A model generated the notes under the pieces. The model was not told the DNA's origin. It worked only from the letters and a program-made list of their open reading frames with translations, and did no database searches. Of a DNA stretch of 64,000 nucleotides, positions 9,057 to 18,790 are shown piece by piece. The stretch lies in NCBI RefSeq assembly GCF_021390575.1, contig NZ_JAJEJQ010000001.1, positions 1,650,501 through 1,714,500 on the forward strand. Reading direction: 5' to 3'. Positions within the stretch are counted from its first letter, which is position 1, and the number at the start of each line of letters is the position of its first letter. Position numbers and translations under genes: made by a program. This stretch comes from Paraburkholderia adhaesiva. Its GTDB lineage: Bacteria > Pseudomonadota > Gammaproteobacteria > Burkholderiales > Burkholderiaceae.

Positions 9057-9383
9057 TCACAGCAAGTGGTCGACGCACTGGCGGCTTTCGGTCACCGCCT
9101 TCGCGAACTGCTTCACGACGAGGTGATCGGGATGGTCCTGGTAGGCGTCGAGCGCAGCCTTGTCGGCGAAATCGGAGACGAGTGCTATGTCGTACGTCGA
9201 AGGAAGGCCCGGTGCGGCGAGGCCGACTTCCAGACGCAGCGTGCCAGGTACGAGATCGCGGCAGCTTTCGAGCAAGGCTTTGAATTTAACGAGGTTTTCT
9301 TCGCGCGTCGCGCCCTCGGCCGACTCTTTGAGCTTCCACATCACGATATGACGGATCAACGTATTCACCTTTTCTGCTTGCAT
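9057..9383 (-). CDS. Dabb (stress-responsive alpha/beta-barrel) domain protein
   Basis: This 108-residue single-domain protein has the Dabb signature LIRHIVMWKLKE near the start and TYDIALVSDFADKAALDAYQDHPDH later. It belongs to the dimeric ferredoxin-like alpha/beta-barrel group. Functions in the family range from plant stress proteins to polyketide cyclases; none can be assigned here. The start at 9383 (MQAEKVNT) gives the family length. The longer frame to 9485 adds an arginine-rich, unconserved extension and was dropped. Confidence 0.82.
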   Translation of the reverse strand: MQAEKVNTLIRHIVMWKLKESAEGATREENLVKFKALLESCRDLVPGTLRLEVGLAAPGLPSTYDIALVSDFADKAALDAYQDHPDHLVVKQFAKAVTESRQCVDHLL

Positions 9384-9498
9384 TGAACGGGTGCGGCGCC
9401 TCGCGCGCACCGACAGACGTGATGATACCCGTCCTCGCTGCGCGGCGAGCGGCCCCTTGCAAGGCGCGCGGCCCGCTCGTCGCACCGTCTCCGCCGGA

Positions 9499-10677
9499 TC
9501 AGACGACCTCGAAAAGACCCGCTGCGCCCTGCCCGCCGCCGATGCACATCGTCACCACGACGAATTTCGCACCGCGACGCTTGCCTTCGATCAGCGCGTG
9601 GCCCGTGAGGCGTGCGCCCGACACGCCGTACGGATGCCCGACGGCAATCGCGCCGCCGTTCACGTTCAGGCGGTCATTGGGGATGCCGAGTTTGTCGCGG
9701 CAGTAGAGCACTTGCACGGCGAACGCCTCGTTCAGCTCCCACAAGCCGATGTCCTCGACCGTAAGTCCTGCCTGCTTGAGCAGCTTCGGCACCGCGAACA
9801 CCGGGCCGATACCCATCTCGTCCGGCTCGCAGCCCGCCACGGCGAAGCCGCGAAAGATGCCGAGCGGCGTGAGACCCTCGCGCTCCGCGACCTTCGCGTT
9901 CATCACGACACAGGCACTCGCACCATCCGAGAACTGGCTCGCGTTGCCCGCCGTGACGACGCCGCCCGGCAGCGCCGTGCGGATCTTCGAGACGCCCTCG
10001 AGCGTTGTGTCCGCGCGGATGCCTTCGTCGGCGGCAATCGTCACCGCCTTCGTGAGGAGCTGGCCGCTCGCCTTGTCGGCAACACCGGCGAGCACCGTCA
10101 TCGGCACGATTTCCGCGTCGAAGAGTCCAGCTGCCTGCGCCGCCGCCGCGCGCTGCTGCGATTGCACGCCGTACTCGTCCTGGCGCTCCTTCGAAATGTG
10201 ATAGCGCCTCGCGACGTTTTCGGCTGTCTGCAACATGCTCCAGTAGATCTCGGGCTTGTTCTGCGCGAGCCAGCCTTCCATCGCCATGTGGCGATTCATC
10301 TCGTTCTGCACGCACGAGATCGATTCCACTCCACCCGCGACGTACACGTCTCCCTCACCGGCGATCACACGTTGCGCTGCGAGCGCAATAGTTTGCAGTC
10401 CAGATGAACAGAAACGGTTCACGGTCATGGCCGGCACCGAGACGGGAAGCCCGGCGCGCAGGGCGATCTGGCGGGCGATGTTGCCGCCTGTCGCGCCTTC
10501 GGGGTTGGCGCAGCCCATGATCACGTCCTCGACGCGCGCCGGGTCGAGATTCGCGCGCTCGATGGCAGCCTTCGTCACGTGGCCGCCCAGTGTGGCCCCG
10601 TGGGTCATGTTGAACGCGCCTTTCCACGATTTGGCGAGGCCCGTGCGGGCAGTCGATACGATTACGGCGTCAGTCAT
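9499..10677 (-). CDS. Acetyl-CoA C-acyltransferase (thiolase)
   Basis: This 392-residue enzyme performs the last, thiolytic step of beta-oxidation (3-ketoacyl-CoA plus CoA to acetyl-CoA and a shortened acyl-CoA). The nucleophilic cysteine is Cys90 in NRFCSSGLQ. The C-terminal catalytic His and Cys lie in [11 protein letters not shown] and CIGGGQG. The ATG at 10677 has a GGAG site about 7 bases upstream; an in-frame ATG at 10689 has none. It lies with the FadJ-like gene and probably forms a functional FadAB-like pair with it. Confidence 0.93.
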   Translation of the reverse strand: MTDAVIVSTARTGLAKSWKGAFNMTHGATLGGHVTKAAIERANLDPARVEDVIMGCANPEGATGGNIARQIALRAGLPVSVPAMTVNRFCSSGLQTIALAAQRVIAGEGDVYVAGGVESISCVQNEMNRHMAMEGWLAQNKPEIYWSMLQTAENVARRYHISKERQDEYGVQSQQRAAAAQAAGLFDAEIVPMTVLAGVADKASGQLLTKAVTIAADEGIRADTTLEGVSKIRTALPGGVVTAGNASQFSDGASACVVMNAKVAEREGLTPLGIFRGFAVAGCEPDEMGIGPVFAVPKLLKQAGLTVEDIGLWELNEAFAVQVLYCRDKLGIPNDRLNVNGGAIAVGHPYGVSGARLTGHALIEGKRRGAKFVVVTMCIGGGQGAAGLFEVV

Positions 10678-10772
10678 GCGTGTCTCCATTTTCGACGCTT
10701 ACTGCGGTTCCAAACGAAATTAGTTTCTCTGCAACGATGTTCCGCGCTGAACGGACGTCTTGTGAAATGGCC

Positions 10773-11408
10773 TCAAACGGCATTTCGCGCGACCTCGTCC
10801 GATTGCGTGCGCCGCACGCCTGCGGCGAGCAGTTGCTGCCACGCGGCGGCGAGCGAGCCGTTGAGATCGATCGCGCGCGAAGCGTCTTCGATCAACACGA
10901 CTTCGAACCCGGCCGCGCGTGCATCGAGCGCGGACCACGCGACGCAATAGTCGGTCGCAAGTCCACAGCAGTACACGCGCTTCACGCCCGTGTCACGCAA
11001 ATAGCCGGCGAGACCCGTGGGCGTCGTGCGGTCGGCTTCGAGAAATGCCGAGTAACTGTCCACGTCCGCGTGATGTCCTTTGCGAATGACCGCGCGTGCG
11101 TGCGGCACGTCCAGCCCGCGATGAAGCGCAGCACCCTCGGTGCCCTGCACGCAATGTGTCGGCCACAGCACCTGCTCGCCGTATGGCAGCGTGATCGTCT
11201 CGAACGGCTGGCGTCCAGCATGGTTCGCCGCAAACGAAACGTGCTGCGCCGGGTGCCAGTCCTGCGTGAGCACGACATGCTCGAAGCCCTGCGCGAGCCG
11301 GTTCACCACCGGCACGACTTCGTCGCCGTCCGCGACGGCGAGCGCCCCGCCCGGCATGAAGTCGTACTGCAGGTCAACCAGCAGCAACACATCGTCTGCG
11401 GTTCTCAT
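10773..11408 (-). CDS. pncA: Nicotinamidase
   Basis: This 211-residue cysteine hydrolase converts nicotinamide to nicotinate in NAD salvage. The catalytic Asp is in LVDLQYDF, metal-binding residues are in QDWHPAQHVSF, WPTHCVQGTEGA matches the nicotinamidase substrate loop, and the nucleophilic Cys is in GLATDYCVAWSALDA. It lies 26 bp after the FadJ-like gene and 95 bp before the thiolase gene on the same strand. Its place inside a beta-oxidation operon is unusual, since that pathway consumes NAD but does not degrade it. Confidence 0.92.
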   Translation of the reverse strand: MRTADDVLLLVDLQYDFMPGGALAVADGDEVVPVVNRLAQGFEHVVLTQDWHPAQHVSFAANHAGRQPFETITLPYGEQVLWPTHCVQGTEGAALHRGLDVPHARAVIRKGHHADVDSYSAFLEADRTTPTGLAGYLRDTGVKRVYCCGLATDYCVAWSALDARAAGFEVVLIEDASRAIDLNGSLAAAWQQLLAAGVRRTQSDEVARNAV

Positions 11409-11434
11409 GATGTCCGTCCGTGTCCGTCAACGAT

Positions 11435-13516
11435 TCAGTTGAACGTCCCGTGTTCGTCGGCCAGCGCGGCCAGCGACGGTGCGATCTGCCACGCATCGCC
11501 ATTGGCCTCGCGAGCGTAGCCGCGAATAGCGCGCGCCACGTTGTACAGGCCGACCGTGTCCGCGTAGAACATGGGGCCGCCGCGCCACAGCGGAAAGCCG
11601 TAACCGGTGAGGTAGACCATGTCGATGTCCGACGCCTTCGAAGCGATGCCCTCTGCGAGGATCTTCGCGCCTTCGTTCACGAGCGCGTACACGAGGCGCT
11701 CGACGATCTCCTCGTCGCCGATCTTGCGGCGCTTGATGCCCGCCTCGTTCGAATACGCGAGGATCATCTCGTCGACGAGAACCGAAGGCAGCGCGGCGCG
11801 CTCGCCCGGTTTGTAGTCGTACCAGCCTGCGCCGGTTTTCTGGCCGAACCGGCCGCTCTCGCAGAGGCGATCGGCGATCTTCGAATACTTGAGGTCCGGC
11901 TGCTCCTGATAGCGGCGCTTGCGGATCGCCCAGCCGATGTCATTGCCCGCGAGATCGCTCATGCGGAACGGCCCCATCGCAAAGCCGAATTTTTCGATTG
12001 CACGGTCGACCTGGGCGGGAAGCGCGCCTTCTTCCAGCATGTAGAGCGCCTGGCGGATGTACTGCTCGATCATGCGGTTGCCGATGAAACCGTCGCACAC
12101 GCCCGATACCACCGCGGTCTTGCGGATCTTCTTCGCGAGCTGCATAACGGTGGCGAGCACGTCTTTCGCGGTGTCCTTGCCGCGCACGACTTCGAGCAGC
12201 TTCATGACGTTGGCCGGACTGAAAAAGTGCATGCCGACCACGTCCTGCGGCCGTTTCGTGAACGCGGCAATCTTGTTCAGATCGAGCGTCGACGTATTCG
12301 ACGCGAGGATCGCACCGGCCTTCGCCACTTCGTCGAGGCGCTTGAATACCTGCTCCTTCACGCCAAGCTCTTCGAACACGGCTTCGATGATGAGATCGGC
12401 CTTGCCGAGGTCGTCATACGAAAGCGTCGGGCGAATCAGCGCCATGCGCGCTTCAAGCTTCTCCGCCGTGAGCTTCCCTTTTTTCAGCTGTACTTCATAA
12501 TTTTTGCGGATCGTAGCGAGCCCGCGGTCAAGTGCGTCCTGCTTCGTTTCGAGAAGCGTGACCGGAATACCCGCGTTCAGGAAATTCATCGTGATGCCGC
12601 CGCCCATCGTCCCCGCGCCAATCACGGCGACCGTGGCGATTTCGCGGACGGCGGTGCTGGACGGTACGTCGGGAATCTTGCTCGCGGCGCGCTCACCGAA
12701 AAACGCGCGGCGCAGCGCGCGGCTTTCCGGCGTCTGGACGAGTTCGACGAAACACGCGCGCTCGAATGCAAGGCCCACGTTGAAACCCTGCTTCACGCCC
12801 ATGGCGATGGCGTCCACGCATTTCACCGGTGCCGGATAGTTCTTCGACATCGCGGCTACGGTATTGCGCGAGAACTGCAGGAACCCTTCGGCATTCGGAT
12901 GCTCGATCTTGCGGTCGCGCACGAGCGGATGCGGACCCGGCTTGTCGGCAGCCTTGCGCGCGAACGCGATGGCTTCATCGAGCAGATCGCCCTTTGCCAT
13001 GGCGTCGAAAAGCCCCGACGTGGCGAGCTTGTCGGACAGCACCGGCGCGCCGCTCACGATCATGTTGAGCGCGGCTTCGAGACCGATCGCACGCGGCAGA
13101 CGCTGCGTGCCTCCAGCGCCGGGCAGGATGCCGAGCTTCACTTCAGGCAGCGCGATCTGGGCACCAGGCGCGGCGATGCGATAGTGCGCGCTGAGTGCCA
13201 GTTCGAGGCCGCCGCCCATCGCGACGCTGTGGATGGCCACCACGACGGGCTTGGCGCTCTGTTCGACCGTTTTGATGACGGTATCGAGCGAAGGCTCCTG
13301 GAGTGCCGCTGGCGTGTTGAACTCGGTGATGTCCGCGCCGCCCGAGAATGCCTTGCCGGCACCCGTGATCACGATGGCGGCAATGGCCGGATCCTGCGCC
13401 GCGCGCGCGACGCCTTCGACGATGCCAGTGCGGGTCGATAGCCCAAGGCCGTTGACGGGCGGGTTGTTGAGCGTGATGACGGCGACACCGTCACGAGTCG
13501 AGTAGTCCACTGCCAT
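11435..13516 (-). CDS. Bifunctional enoyl-CoA hydratase / 3-hydroxyacyl-CoA dehydrogenase (FadJ-like)
   Basis: This 693-residue fusion has an N-terminal crotonase domain (ITLNNPPVNGLGL; oxyanion loops AFSGGADITEF and MGGGLELALS; ALPEVKLGILPGAGGTQRLPR). A 3-hydroxyacyl-CoA dehydrogenase follows (GAGTMGGGITMNFLNAGI at about residue 300; VGMHFFSPANVMKLLEVV; GFIGNRM). Together these hydrate enoyl-CoA and oxidise the hydroxyacyl product. GGAGG lies about 8 bases before the ATG at 13516. It is the first gene of the operon, directly behind the operator-bearing promoter. Confidence 0.95.
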   Translation of the reverse strand: MAVDYSTRDGVAVITLNNPPVNGLGLSTRTGIVEGVARAAQDPAIAAIVITGAGKAFSGGADITEFNTPAALQEPSLDTVIKTVEQSAKPVVVAIHSVAMGGGLELALSAHYRIAAPGAQIALPEVKLGILPGAGGTQRLPRAIGLEAALNMIVSGAPVLSDKLATSGLFDAMAKGDLLDEAIAFARKAADKPGPHPLVRDRKIEHPNAEGFLQFSRNTVAAMSKNYPAPVKCVDAIAMGVKQGFNVGLAFERACFVELVQTPESRALRRAFFGERAASKIPDVPSSTAVREIATVAVIGAGTMGGGITMNFLNAGIPVTLLETKQDALDRGLATIRKNYEVQLKKGKLTAEKLEARMALIRPTLSYDDLGKADLIIEAVFEELGVKEQVFKRLDEVAKAGAILASNTSTLDLNKIAAFTKRPQDVVGMHFFSPANVMKLLEVVRGKDTAKDVLATVMQLAKKIRKTAVVSGVCDGFIGNRMIEQYIRQALYMLEEGALPAQVDRAIEKFGFAMGPFRMSDLAGNDIGWAIRKRRYQEQPDLKYSKIADRLCESGRFGQKTGAGWYDYKPGERAALPSVLVDEMILAYSNEAGIKRRKIGDEEIVERLVYALVNEGAKILAEGIASKASDIDMVYLTGYGFPLWRGGPMFYADTVGLYNVARAIRGYAREANGDAWQIAPSLAALADEHGTFN

Positions 13517-13590
13517 TTGGCTGCCTCCATGCTTGCGGGTCGCATTGGGATTCGTCGGCTTTCATTGTCCGACAATCCCGATAGAGAGGC

Positions 13591-13619
13591 AGCATACCCA
13601 CAAACGAACGATCGTTCAA
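13591..13619 (-). promoter_or_regulatory. Promoter of the beta-oxidation operon
   Basis: On the minus strand, -35 TTGAAC (13614-13619) and -10 TATGCT (13591-13596) are separated by exactly 17 bases. The expected start of transcription is near 13585, about 70 bp before the first ATG. A palindromic operator overlaps the -35 element and the spacer, which is the classic layout for repression. Confidence 0.65.
13606..13617. promoter_or_regulatory. Perfect 12-bp palindromic operator, TetR-type
   Basis: GAACGATCGTTC is a perfect inverted repeat. Many TetR-family regulators of fatty-acid degradation bind similar short palindromes rich in AACG/CGTT. It lies inside the promoter of the FadJ-like operon. 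No TetR gene is in the window, so the repressor would be encoded elsewhere. The family assignment is inference. Confidence 0.55.
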
Positions 13620-13781
13620 TTTTTTAACGCTTCATCCACACCAGGGTTTTACCGAGGATTGGCCGGCGCTAGTCGAGAACACCCATCACCAGCGCCGGTG
13701 AACGCAAATAGAGGCATGGGGCGCGCTACGTGGCTCCAGCAACAAACCACCGCTGAATGGCGCACCGAAGCGCGCAAAGAA

Positions 13782-13809
13782 AAAGGCGCGGCAGAAACGC
13801 CGCGCCTTT
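13782..13809 (-). terminator. Rho-independent terminator of the acyl-CoA synthetase gene
   Basis: A perfect 11-bp stem (AAAGGCGCGGC with its complement) around a 6-nt loop is followed on the minus strand by a T-rich run. It lies 33 bp after the stop of the acyl-CoA synthetase gene. It therefore separates that gene from the downstream beta-oxidation operon, which has its own promoter. The rest of 13517-13841 holds nothing else clear. Confidence 0.85.
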
Positions 13810-13841
13810 AAACGCCTCCCTGTGAACGAAGCCGCTCACCG

Positions 13842-15521
13842 TTAGCGATTCGCCTCGCTTTCGCCGAGCGGGCAGTTATCGGTATCGAGCGCCGTGGGCA
13901 GCACGTAGTCGCGGAACTGCTCGCGAAGTTTGAGTTTCAGAAGCTTGCCCGTAGCGGTGTGCGGTAGTTCGTTGACGAACACGACGTCGTCGGGCATCCA
14001 CCACTTCGCCACCTTGCCTACGAAGAACGCGAGGAGCTCTTCGCGCGTGAGCGTCGCACCCGGCTTGAGGACCGCCACGATCAACGGACGCTCGGTCCAG
14101 CGTGGATGCGCGCACGCGATGCACGCGGCCTCCGCGACGGCAGGATGCGCGACCGCCACGTTCTCCAGACTGATCGAACTGATCCACTCGCCGCCCGACT
14201 TGATGACATCCTTGGTGCGATCGGTGATGTGAAGGAAGCCGTCGGCATCGATCGTCGCAACGTCGCCGGTCGGAAACCAGCCATCGACGAGCGGCGACCC
14301 GCTCTCCTGACGAAAATAACGGTCGATCACCCACGGCCCGCGCACGTGCAGGTCGCCGAACGCGACGCCGTCCCACGGCAGTTCCTTTCCATCGGGACCG
14401 ACAATCTTCATGTCGACGCCATAGATCACGCGCCCCTGCTTTTCCAGTTGCGCGCGCTGCTCCTCCAGTGGCCGCTGCGACTGCGCCCAGTTCAGTTTCG
14501 CGAGCGTCCCGAGTGGCGACATTTCAGTCATGCCCCACGCGTGGATCACCTGCACGCCGTACTCGTCCTCGAACGCGCGCAGCATCGCCGGCGGACACGC
14601 CGACCCGCCGATCACAGTGCGCTTGAGCGTCGAAAAGCGCACGCCAGCCCCGCGCAGATGCGCCAGCAGACCGAGCCACACGGTCGGCACACCGGCCGCG
14701 CACGTCACACCCTCGGCCTCCATCAATTCGTAGAGTGATTTGCCGTCGAGATCCTTGCCCGGCAACACCAGCTTCGCGCCGTCGAGCGGCGCCGCGTGCG
14801 GAATACCCCACGCGTTCACATGGAACATCGGCACGACAGGCAGGATTGCGTCCCGCGAAGACAGGCCCATCGCATCGGGCAGCGATGCGCCATAGGCGTG
14901 CAGCACCGACGATCGATGGGAGTAAAGCGCGCCTTTCGGATTTCCGGTCGTGCCGGAGGTGTAGCAGAGAACCGACGCGCTGCGCTCGTCCAGTTGCGGC
15001 CACTCGTACTGTCCGTCCTGCGCTTCGAGGAGCGTTTCGTAACAGAGCACTGGCGTTCGCATCGCGGGGAGATGCGATTCGTCGGTGAGCGCGATCCAGC
15101 CGCGCACGTTCGGGCACTGCGGGGCGAGCGCGTCGACGAGCGGCGCGAACGTGATGTCGAAAAGGACGTACTGATCGTCCGCGTGATTGACGATGTAGGC
15201 GATCTGCTCCGGAAAGAGCCGCGGATTGATCGTGTGGCACACCGCGCCAAAACCTGGTACACCGAAATATGCCTCCAGGTGCCGGTAGCCGTTCCAGGCA
15301 AGCGTGCCGACACGCTTGCCTCGCGCCACGCCGAGCGCCATCAGCGCCTGCGCGAGCTGCTTCGCGCGCGTCTCGCATTCGCGGTACGTGTAGCGATGAA
15401 TGTCGCCTTCGATGCGGCGCGACACGATCTGGGTGTCACCGTGGTAACGCGCCGCGTGCGCAATCAGCGACGACACGGTGAGCGGCACGTCCATCACTTG
15501 TCCAAAGAGCGGCGCAGTCAT
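13842..15521 (-). CDS. Acyl-CoA synthetase (long/medium-chain fatty-acid--CoA ligase type)
   Basis: This 559-residue ANL-superfamily enzyme activates a fatty acid to acyl-AMP and then acyl-CoA. The P-loop [18 protein letters not shown] is near residue 190. [12 protein letters not shown] and [39 protein letters not shown] motifs follow (A5 and A7/A8), and the A10 lysine is in [14 protein letters not shown]. It resembles DmdB-like and medium-chain ligases, so the chain length is uncertain. AGGAG lies 8 bases before the ATG at 15521. Its role would be to feed the beta-oxidation enzymes next to it. Confidence 0.9.
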   Translation of the reverse strand: MTAPLFGQVMDVPLTVSSLIAHAARYHGDTQIVSRRIEGDIHRYTYRECETRAKQLAQALMALGVARGKRVGTLAWNGYRHLEAYFGVPGFGAVCHTINPRLFPEQIAYIVNHADDQYVLFDITFAPLVDALAPQCPNVRGWIALTDESHLPAMRTPVLCYETLLEAQDGQYEWPQLDERSASVLCYTSGTTGNPKGALYSHRSSVLHAYGASLPDAMGLSSRDAILPVVPMFHVNAWGIPHAAPLDGAKLVLPGKDLDGKSLYELMEAEGVTCAAGVPTVWLGLLAHLRGAGVRFSTLKRTVIGGSACPPAMLRAFEDEYGVQVIHAWGMTEMSPLGTLAKLNWAQSQRPLEEQRAQLEKQGRVIYGVDMKIVGPDGKELPWDGVAFGDLHVRGPWVIDRYFRQESGSPLVDGWFPTGDVATIDADGFLHITDRTKDVIKSGGEWISSISLENVAVAHPAVAEAACIACAHPRWTERPLIVAVLKPGATLTREELLAFFVGKVAKWWMPDDVVFVNELPHTATGKLLKLKLREQFRDYVLPTALDTDNCPLGESEANR

Positions 15522-15560
15522 CGGGTGCGGTCTCCTCGCCTTGAATGTGTGTTTTCTGCC

Positions 15561-15580
15561 TGTATCGGCTTGTATCGACT
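15561..15580. repeat. Tandem 10-bp repeat upstream of the acyl-CoA synthetase gene
   Basis: TGTATCGGCT is followed directly by TGTATCGACT, a two-unit repeat with a period of one helical turn, 40 bp before the synthetase ATG. It could be a regulator site, or chance. No clear promoter hexamers accompany it. Confidence 0.35.
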
Positions 15581-15702
15581 TGCGTCTGCCCAGGTGCCGC
15601 GGCCGTCATGCCCGGCCTCATGGGCCGGCAGGCGCATTAACGGGCGTCCTGCACGCCTGCCGGCGCGGATTTACAATATCGGCTATTCAACAGGCGCTCA
15701 AT

Positions 15703-17301
15703 ATGTCGTTTTCACCAGGCCAAACCAATTCCCTCGCGGACCTTGCCGCGACGCCCCAAACGCTCGACGGCCCGCTGGCTGACGTCGAACGCGCGCTTAT
15801 CATGCCGCGCGAAAGCGCATTTCCCGCACTGGGTTCGACGTTCCTCACCCGGCTGCCGGCACAACCGCTCCCCGCGCCGTATCTCGTCGGTTTCTCGACC
15901 GAAACAGCGGCGTTACTCGGGATCGATCCTGCCATCGCAGCCAACGCGGCCTTCGCGCCGTTCTTCGCCGGAAGCTTCACGCGCGAACGAACACCGTCGT
16001 CGATGTCGTACGCCACGGTCTATTCGGGGCACCAGTTCGGCGTATGGGCGGGCCAGCTCGGTGACGGACGCGCGCTCGGCCTCGGCGAACTCGAGCACGC
16101 CGGCCAGCGCAATGAACTGCAACTCAAGGGGGCGGGCCGCACGCCGTATTCGCGCATGGGCGACGGCCGCGCGGTATTGCGCTCGTCGATCCGGGAATTC
16201 CTGTGCTCGGAAGCGATGCACCACCTCGGCATCCCGACCACGCGCGCGCTCGCGGTAGTCGGCTCCGATCAACCCGTGCGCCGCGAGGAAATCGAAACGG
16301 CGGCGGTCGTGACGCGCGTCTCGCCGAGTTTCGTGCGCTTCGGCCACTTCGAGCACTTCTACGCGAATGACAATGTCGTCGCGCTGCGCTCGCTCGCCGA
16401 TCACGTGATCGAGCGTTTCTACCCGAACCTGCGCGAAGCCGACGATCCCTATCTCGCGCTACTCGACGAAGCGGTGCGCACTACCGCGGCGCTGATGGTC
16501 GAATGGCAGGCGGTGGGCTTCTGCCACGGTGTCATGAACACCGACAACATGTCGATCCTCGGTCTCACGATCGACTATGGTCCGTTCGGCTTCATCGACG
16601 GCTTCGACGCGAACCACATCTGCAATCACTCGGATTCGCAGGGCCGCTACGCGTACCGCATGCAGCCGCAGATTGCGTACTGGAATCTTTTCTGCCTCGC
16701 GCAGGCGCTACTGCCGCTCTTTGGCCTGCAACGCGACGAAGCCGACGACAAGACACGCGGCGAGCGGGCAGTCGCCGATGCGCAAGGCGTGCTCGAACGC
16801 TTCAAAGGTCATTTCGCGCCCGCGCTCGAAGCGCGCATGCGAGCGAAGATCGGCCTTGAAACGGCCCGAGAAGGCGACGACGCTCTCGCCAATCGTCTTC
16901 TCGAAATCATGCACGAGAACCGCGCCGACTTTACGCAGACGTTCCGCCATCTCGCCGGTGTGTCGAAACACGACGCACACGGCGATGCGAGCGTGCGCGA
17001 CCTGTTCCTTGACCGTCCGGCTTTCGACGCGTGGGCGAACGACTATCGCACGCGCCTCGCCGTTGAGCCACGCGACGACGCCACGCGCGCCGCTGCGATG
17101 AATCGGGTGAACCCGAAGTTCGTGCTGCGCAATCACCTTGCTCAGACCGCGATCGAACGCGCCGCGCAGAAGGATTTCAGTGAAGTGGAACGGCTCGCGC
17201 GCGTGCTGTCGCGTCCGTTCGACGAGCAACCGGAGCACGCGGCGTATGCGGCCTTGCCGCCCGACTGGGCGAGCTCGCTCGAAGTGAGTTGCTCCTCGTG
17301 A
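15703..17301 (+). CDS. selO: Protein adenylyltransferase SelO (YdiU)
   Basis: SelO is a pseudokinase-fold enzyme that transfers AMP to Ser/Thr/Tyr of target proteins and is tied to oxidative-stress responses. The 532-residue protein has [21 protein letters not shown], the [13 protein letters not shown] active region and [11 protein letters not shown]. The C-terminal SCSS places Cys530 where vertebrate SelO carries selenocysteine. Cys307 in [12 protein letters not shown] matches the partner of the redox disulfide known from E. coli. The start at 15703 (MSFSPGQ) was chosen by homology; a -10-like TACAAT lies at 15672-15677. It is 52 bp before msrB. Confidence 0.94.
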   Translation: MSFSPGQTNSLADLAATPQTLDGPLADVERALIMPRESAFPALGSTFLTRLPAQPLPAPYLVGFSTETAALLGIDPAIAANAAFAPFFAGSFTRERTPSSMSYATVYSGHQFGVWAGQLGDGRALGLGELEHAGQRNELQLKGAGRTPYSRMGDGRAVLRSSIREFLCSEAMHHLGIPTTRALAVVGSDQPVRREEIETAAVVTRVSPSFVRFGHFEHFYANDNVVALRSLADHVIERFYPNLREADDPYLALLDEAVRTTAALMVEWQAVGFCHGVMNTDNMSILGLTIDYGPFGFIDGFDANHICNHSDSQGRYAYRMQPQIAYWNLFCLAQALLPLFGLQRDEADDKTRGERAVADAQGVLERFKGHFAPALEARMRAKIGLETAREGDDALANRLLEIMHENRADFTQTFRHLAGVSKHDAHGDASVRDLFLDRPAFDAWANDYRTRLAVEPRDDATRAAAMNRVNPKFVLRNHLAQTAIERAAQKDFSEVERLARVLSRPFDEQPEHAAYAALPPDWASSLEVSCSS

Positions 17302-17353
17302 GCCACGCCTGGCCGCCCCGCGTTGCCTCCTTTCCCTCGACAGGAACCCAAAC

Positions 17354-17773
17354 ATGAGTCACGACGATCACAATTCCGACGCCTACCCCGGTCACAAGGA
17401 CGACGCCGACTGGCGCGAGCAGCTCTCCGACACGGAATACCAGGTGACGCGCCACGCGGCGACCGAGCGCGCGTTCACCGGGCGCTTCTGGGATCACTGG
17501 GACCGCGGCGTCTACGACTGCGTGTGCTGCGGCACGCCCCTCTTCGAATCCGACACGAAGTTCGACGCCGGTTGCGGCTGGCCCAGCTACTTCCGGCCGA
17601 TCAACGGCGAGGTGATCGAGGAGCGCACCGACCGCGCGCATGGCATGCTGCGCATCGAAGTGCGCTGCAAAAACTGTGGCGCCCATCTGGGACACGTCTT
17701 CGAAGACGGCCCCGCCCCGACCGGCCTTCGGTATTGCATCAACTCGGCTGCGCTACAATTCGAGCCCAAGTGA
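17354..17773 (+). CDS. msrB: Peptide-methionine (R)-S-oxide reductase
   Basis: This 139-residue MsrB reduces methionine-R-sulfoxide in proteins. Two CxxC zinc pairs are visible (CVCCGTPLF and CKNCGAHLG). [10 protein letters not shown] is the substrate loop, and the catalytic cysteine is in RYCINSAAL. It directly follows selO, another redox-responsive gene, with 52 bp between them, so cotranscription is likely. MTG-type upstream starts are absent, and the ATG at 17354 fits family length. Confidence 0.95.
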   Translation: MSHDDHNSDAYPGHKDDADWREQLSDTEYQVTRHAATERAFTGRFWDHWDRGVYDCVCCGTPLFESDTKFDAGCGWPSYFRPINGEVIEERTDRAHGMLRIEVRCKNCGAHLGHVFEDGPAPTGLRYCINSAALQFEPK

Positions 17774-17878
17774 GCGCCGTACGCGGCGCCCACACCGCAG
17801 CGTCCGTCAAGACGCTTGCGGACTACGCTGCGCCGCAAACGGCGTCGCGCCCTCTTTTTGCGGACTTCCAGACCGATA

Positions 17879-18412
17879 ATGAAATTCCTGTTTGATCTGT
17901 TTCCGATCATCCTGTTCTTCGTCACCTTCAAGGTATGGGGCATTTTCACGGCGACCGCCGTGGCGATCGTCGCGACGCTCGTGCAGATCGCCTGGGTCGC
18001 CTTCCGTCACCGCAAAGTCGACCCCATGCTCTGGCTGTCCCTCGGCATCGTCGTGGTATTCGGCGGCGCGACGCTCGTGCTGCACGACGAAACCTTCATC
18101 AAGTGGAAGCCCACCGTCCTCTACTGGGCGTTCGCGGTGGTGCTGCTCGTCTCGCAGCTCGGCTTCGGCAAGAATCTGATCGAGGCGATGATGGGTAAGC
18201 AGATCGCGCTGCCGCATCGGGTCTGGACGCAGCTCAACCTGGTGTGGGCGATCTTCTTCGCGCTGCTCGGTGTCGTGAACCTCTTCGTCGCGTTCCACTT
18301 CTCCACCGATGCGTGGGTCGATTTCAAGCTGTTCGGCGCGACGGGCATGCTCGTGGTGTTCATCGTCGCACAGAGCCTCTGGCTCTCGCGTTACATCAAG
18401 GAGGAAGAATGA
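17879..18412 (+). CDS. yciB: Inner-membrane septation protein YciB (IspZ family)
   Basis: This 177-residue integral membrane protein has about five hydrophobic helices and starts [21 protein letters not shown], the YciB/IspZ signature. In E. coli and Shigella the family affects septation and envelope integrity. [14 protein letters not shown] and [24 protein letters not shown] are conserved core segments. The ATG at 17879 was chosen over an upstream in-frame start with an arginine-rich extension. It overlaps bolA by 4 bp (ATGA), indicating translational coupling. Confidence 0.93.
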   Translation: MKFLFDLFPIILFFVTFKVWGIFTATAVAIVATLVQIAWVAFRHRKVDPMLWLSLGIVVVFGGATLVLHDETFIKWKPTVLYWAFAVVLLVSQLGFGKNLIEAMMGKQIALPHRVWTQLNLVWAIFFALLGVVNLFVAFHFSTDAWVDFKLFGATGMLVVFIVAQSLWLSRYIKEEE

Positions 18413-18720
18413 GCGACGTCTTCCTCAACGCAAGCCCGGCCGAACGCGCGGCGCTGATCGAGTCGCGGCTCACGGCCGCACTCGCACCCGTTGTGTCGAT
18501 TTCGGTGCGCGACGATAGCGCGCAGCATGCCGGCCACGCCGGAGCGGCCGCGGGCGGCCATTACAGCGTCACGATCGTGGCGGCGGCGTTCGCGGGGAAA
18601 GCCCGCGTAGCAAGGCATCGCATGGTGTATGATGCGCTGGCCGAAGCAATGCAGCGCGGCATTCACGCACTCGTGATCACAGCGCTCACGCCCGAAGAAG
18701 CGGCAGCGTTGCCCCGGTGA
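18409..18720 (+). CDS. bolA: BolA family protein
   Basis: This 103-residue BolA-domain protein has the family C-terminal signature [22 protein letters not shown]. BolA proteins work with monothiol glutaredoxins in iron-sulfur handling, and in E. coli also affect cell shape. The central region has a Gly/Ala/His-rich insertion ([16 protein letters not shown]) before the conserved strand. Its ATG overlaps the yciB stop. The yciB-bolA-ppiC order suggests one transcript. Confidence 0.9.
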   Translation: MSDVFLNASPAERAALIESRLTAALAPVVSISVRDDSAQHAGHAGAAAGGHYSVTIVAAAFAGKARVARHRMVYDALAEAMQRGIHALVITALTPEEAAALPR

Positions 18721-18790
18721 TGCCTCCGGTTTTACCTCCGGTGTTGCCTCGATAGCCCCACTTTATAGTTCGCCCTGTTAGGAATTTTCG

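Noticed and set aside
11420..13441. A 673-codon open frame opposite the FadJ-like gene
   Set aside because: The minus-strand protein has intact catalytic motifs, while the plus-strand frame is low-complexity Arg/His-rich sequence.
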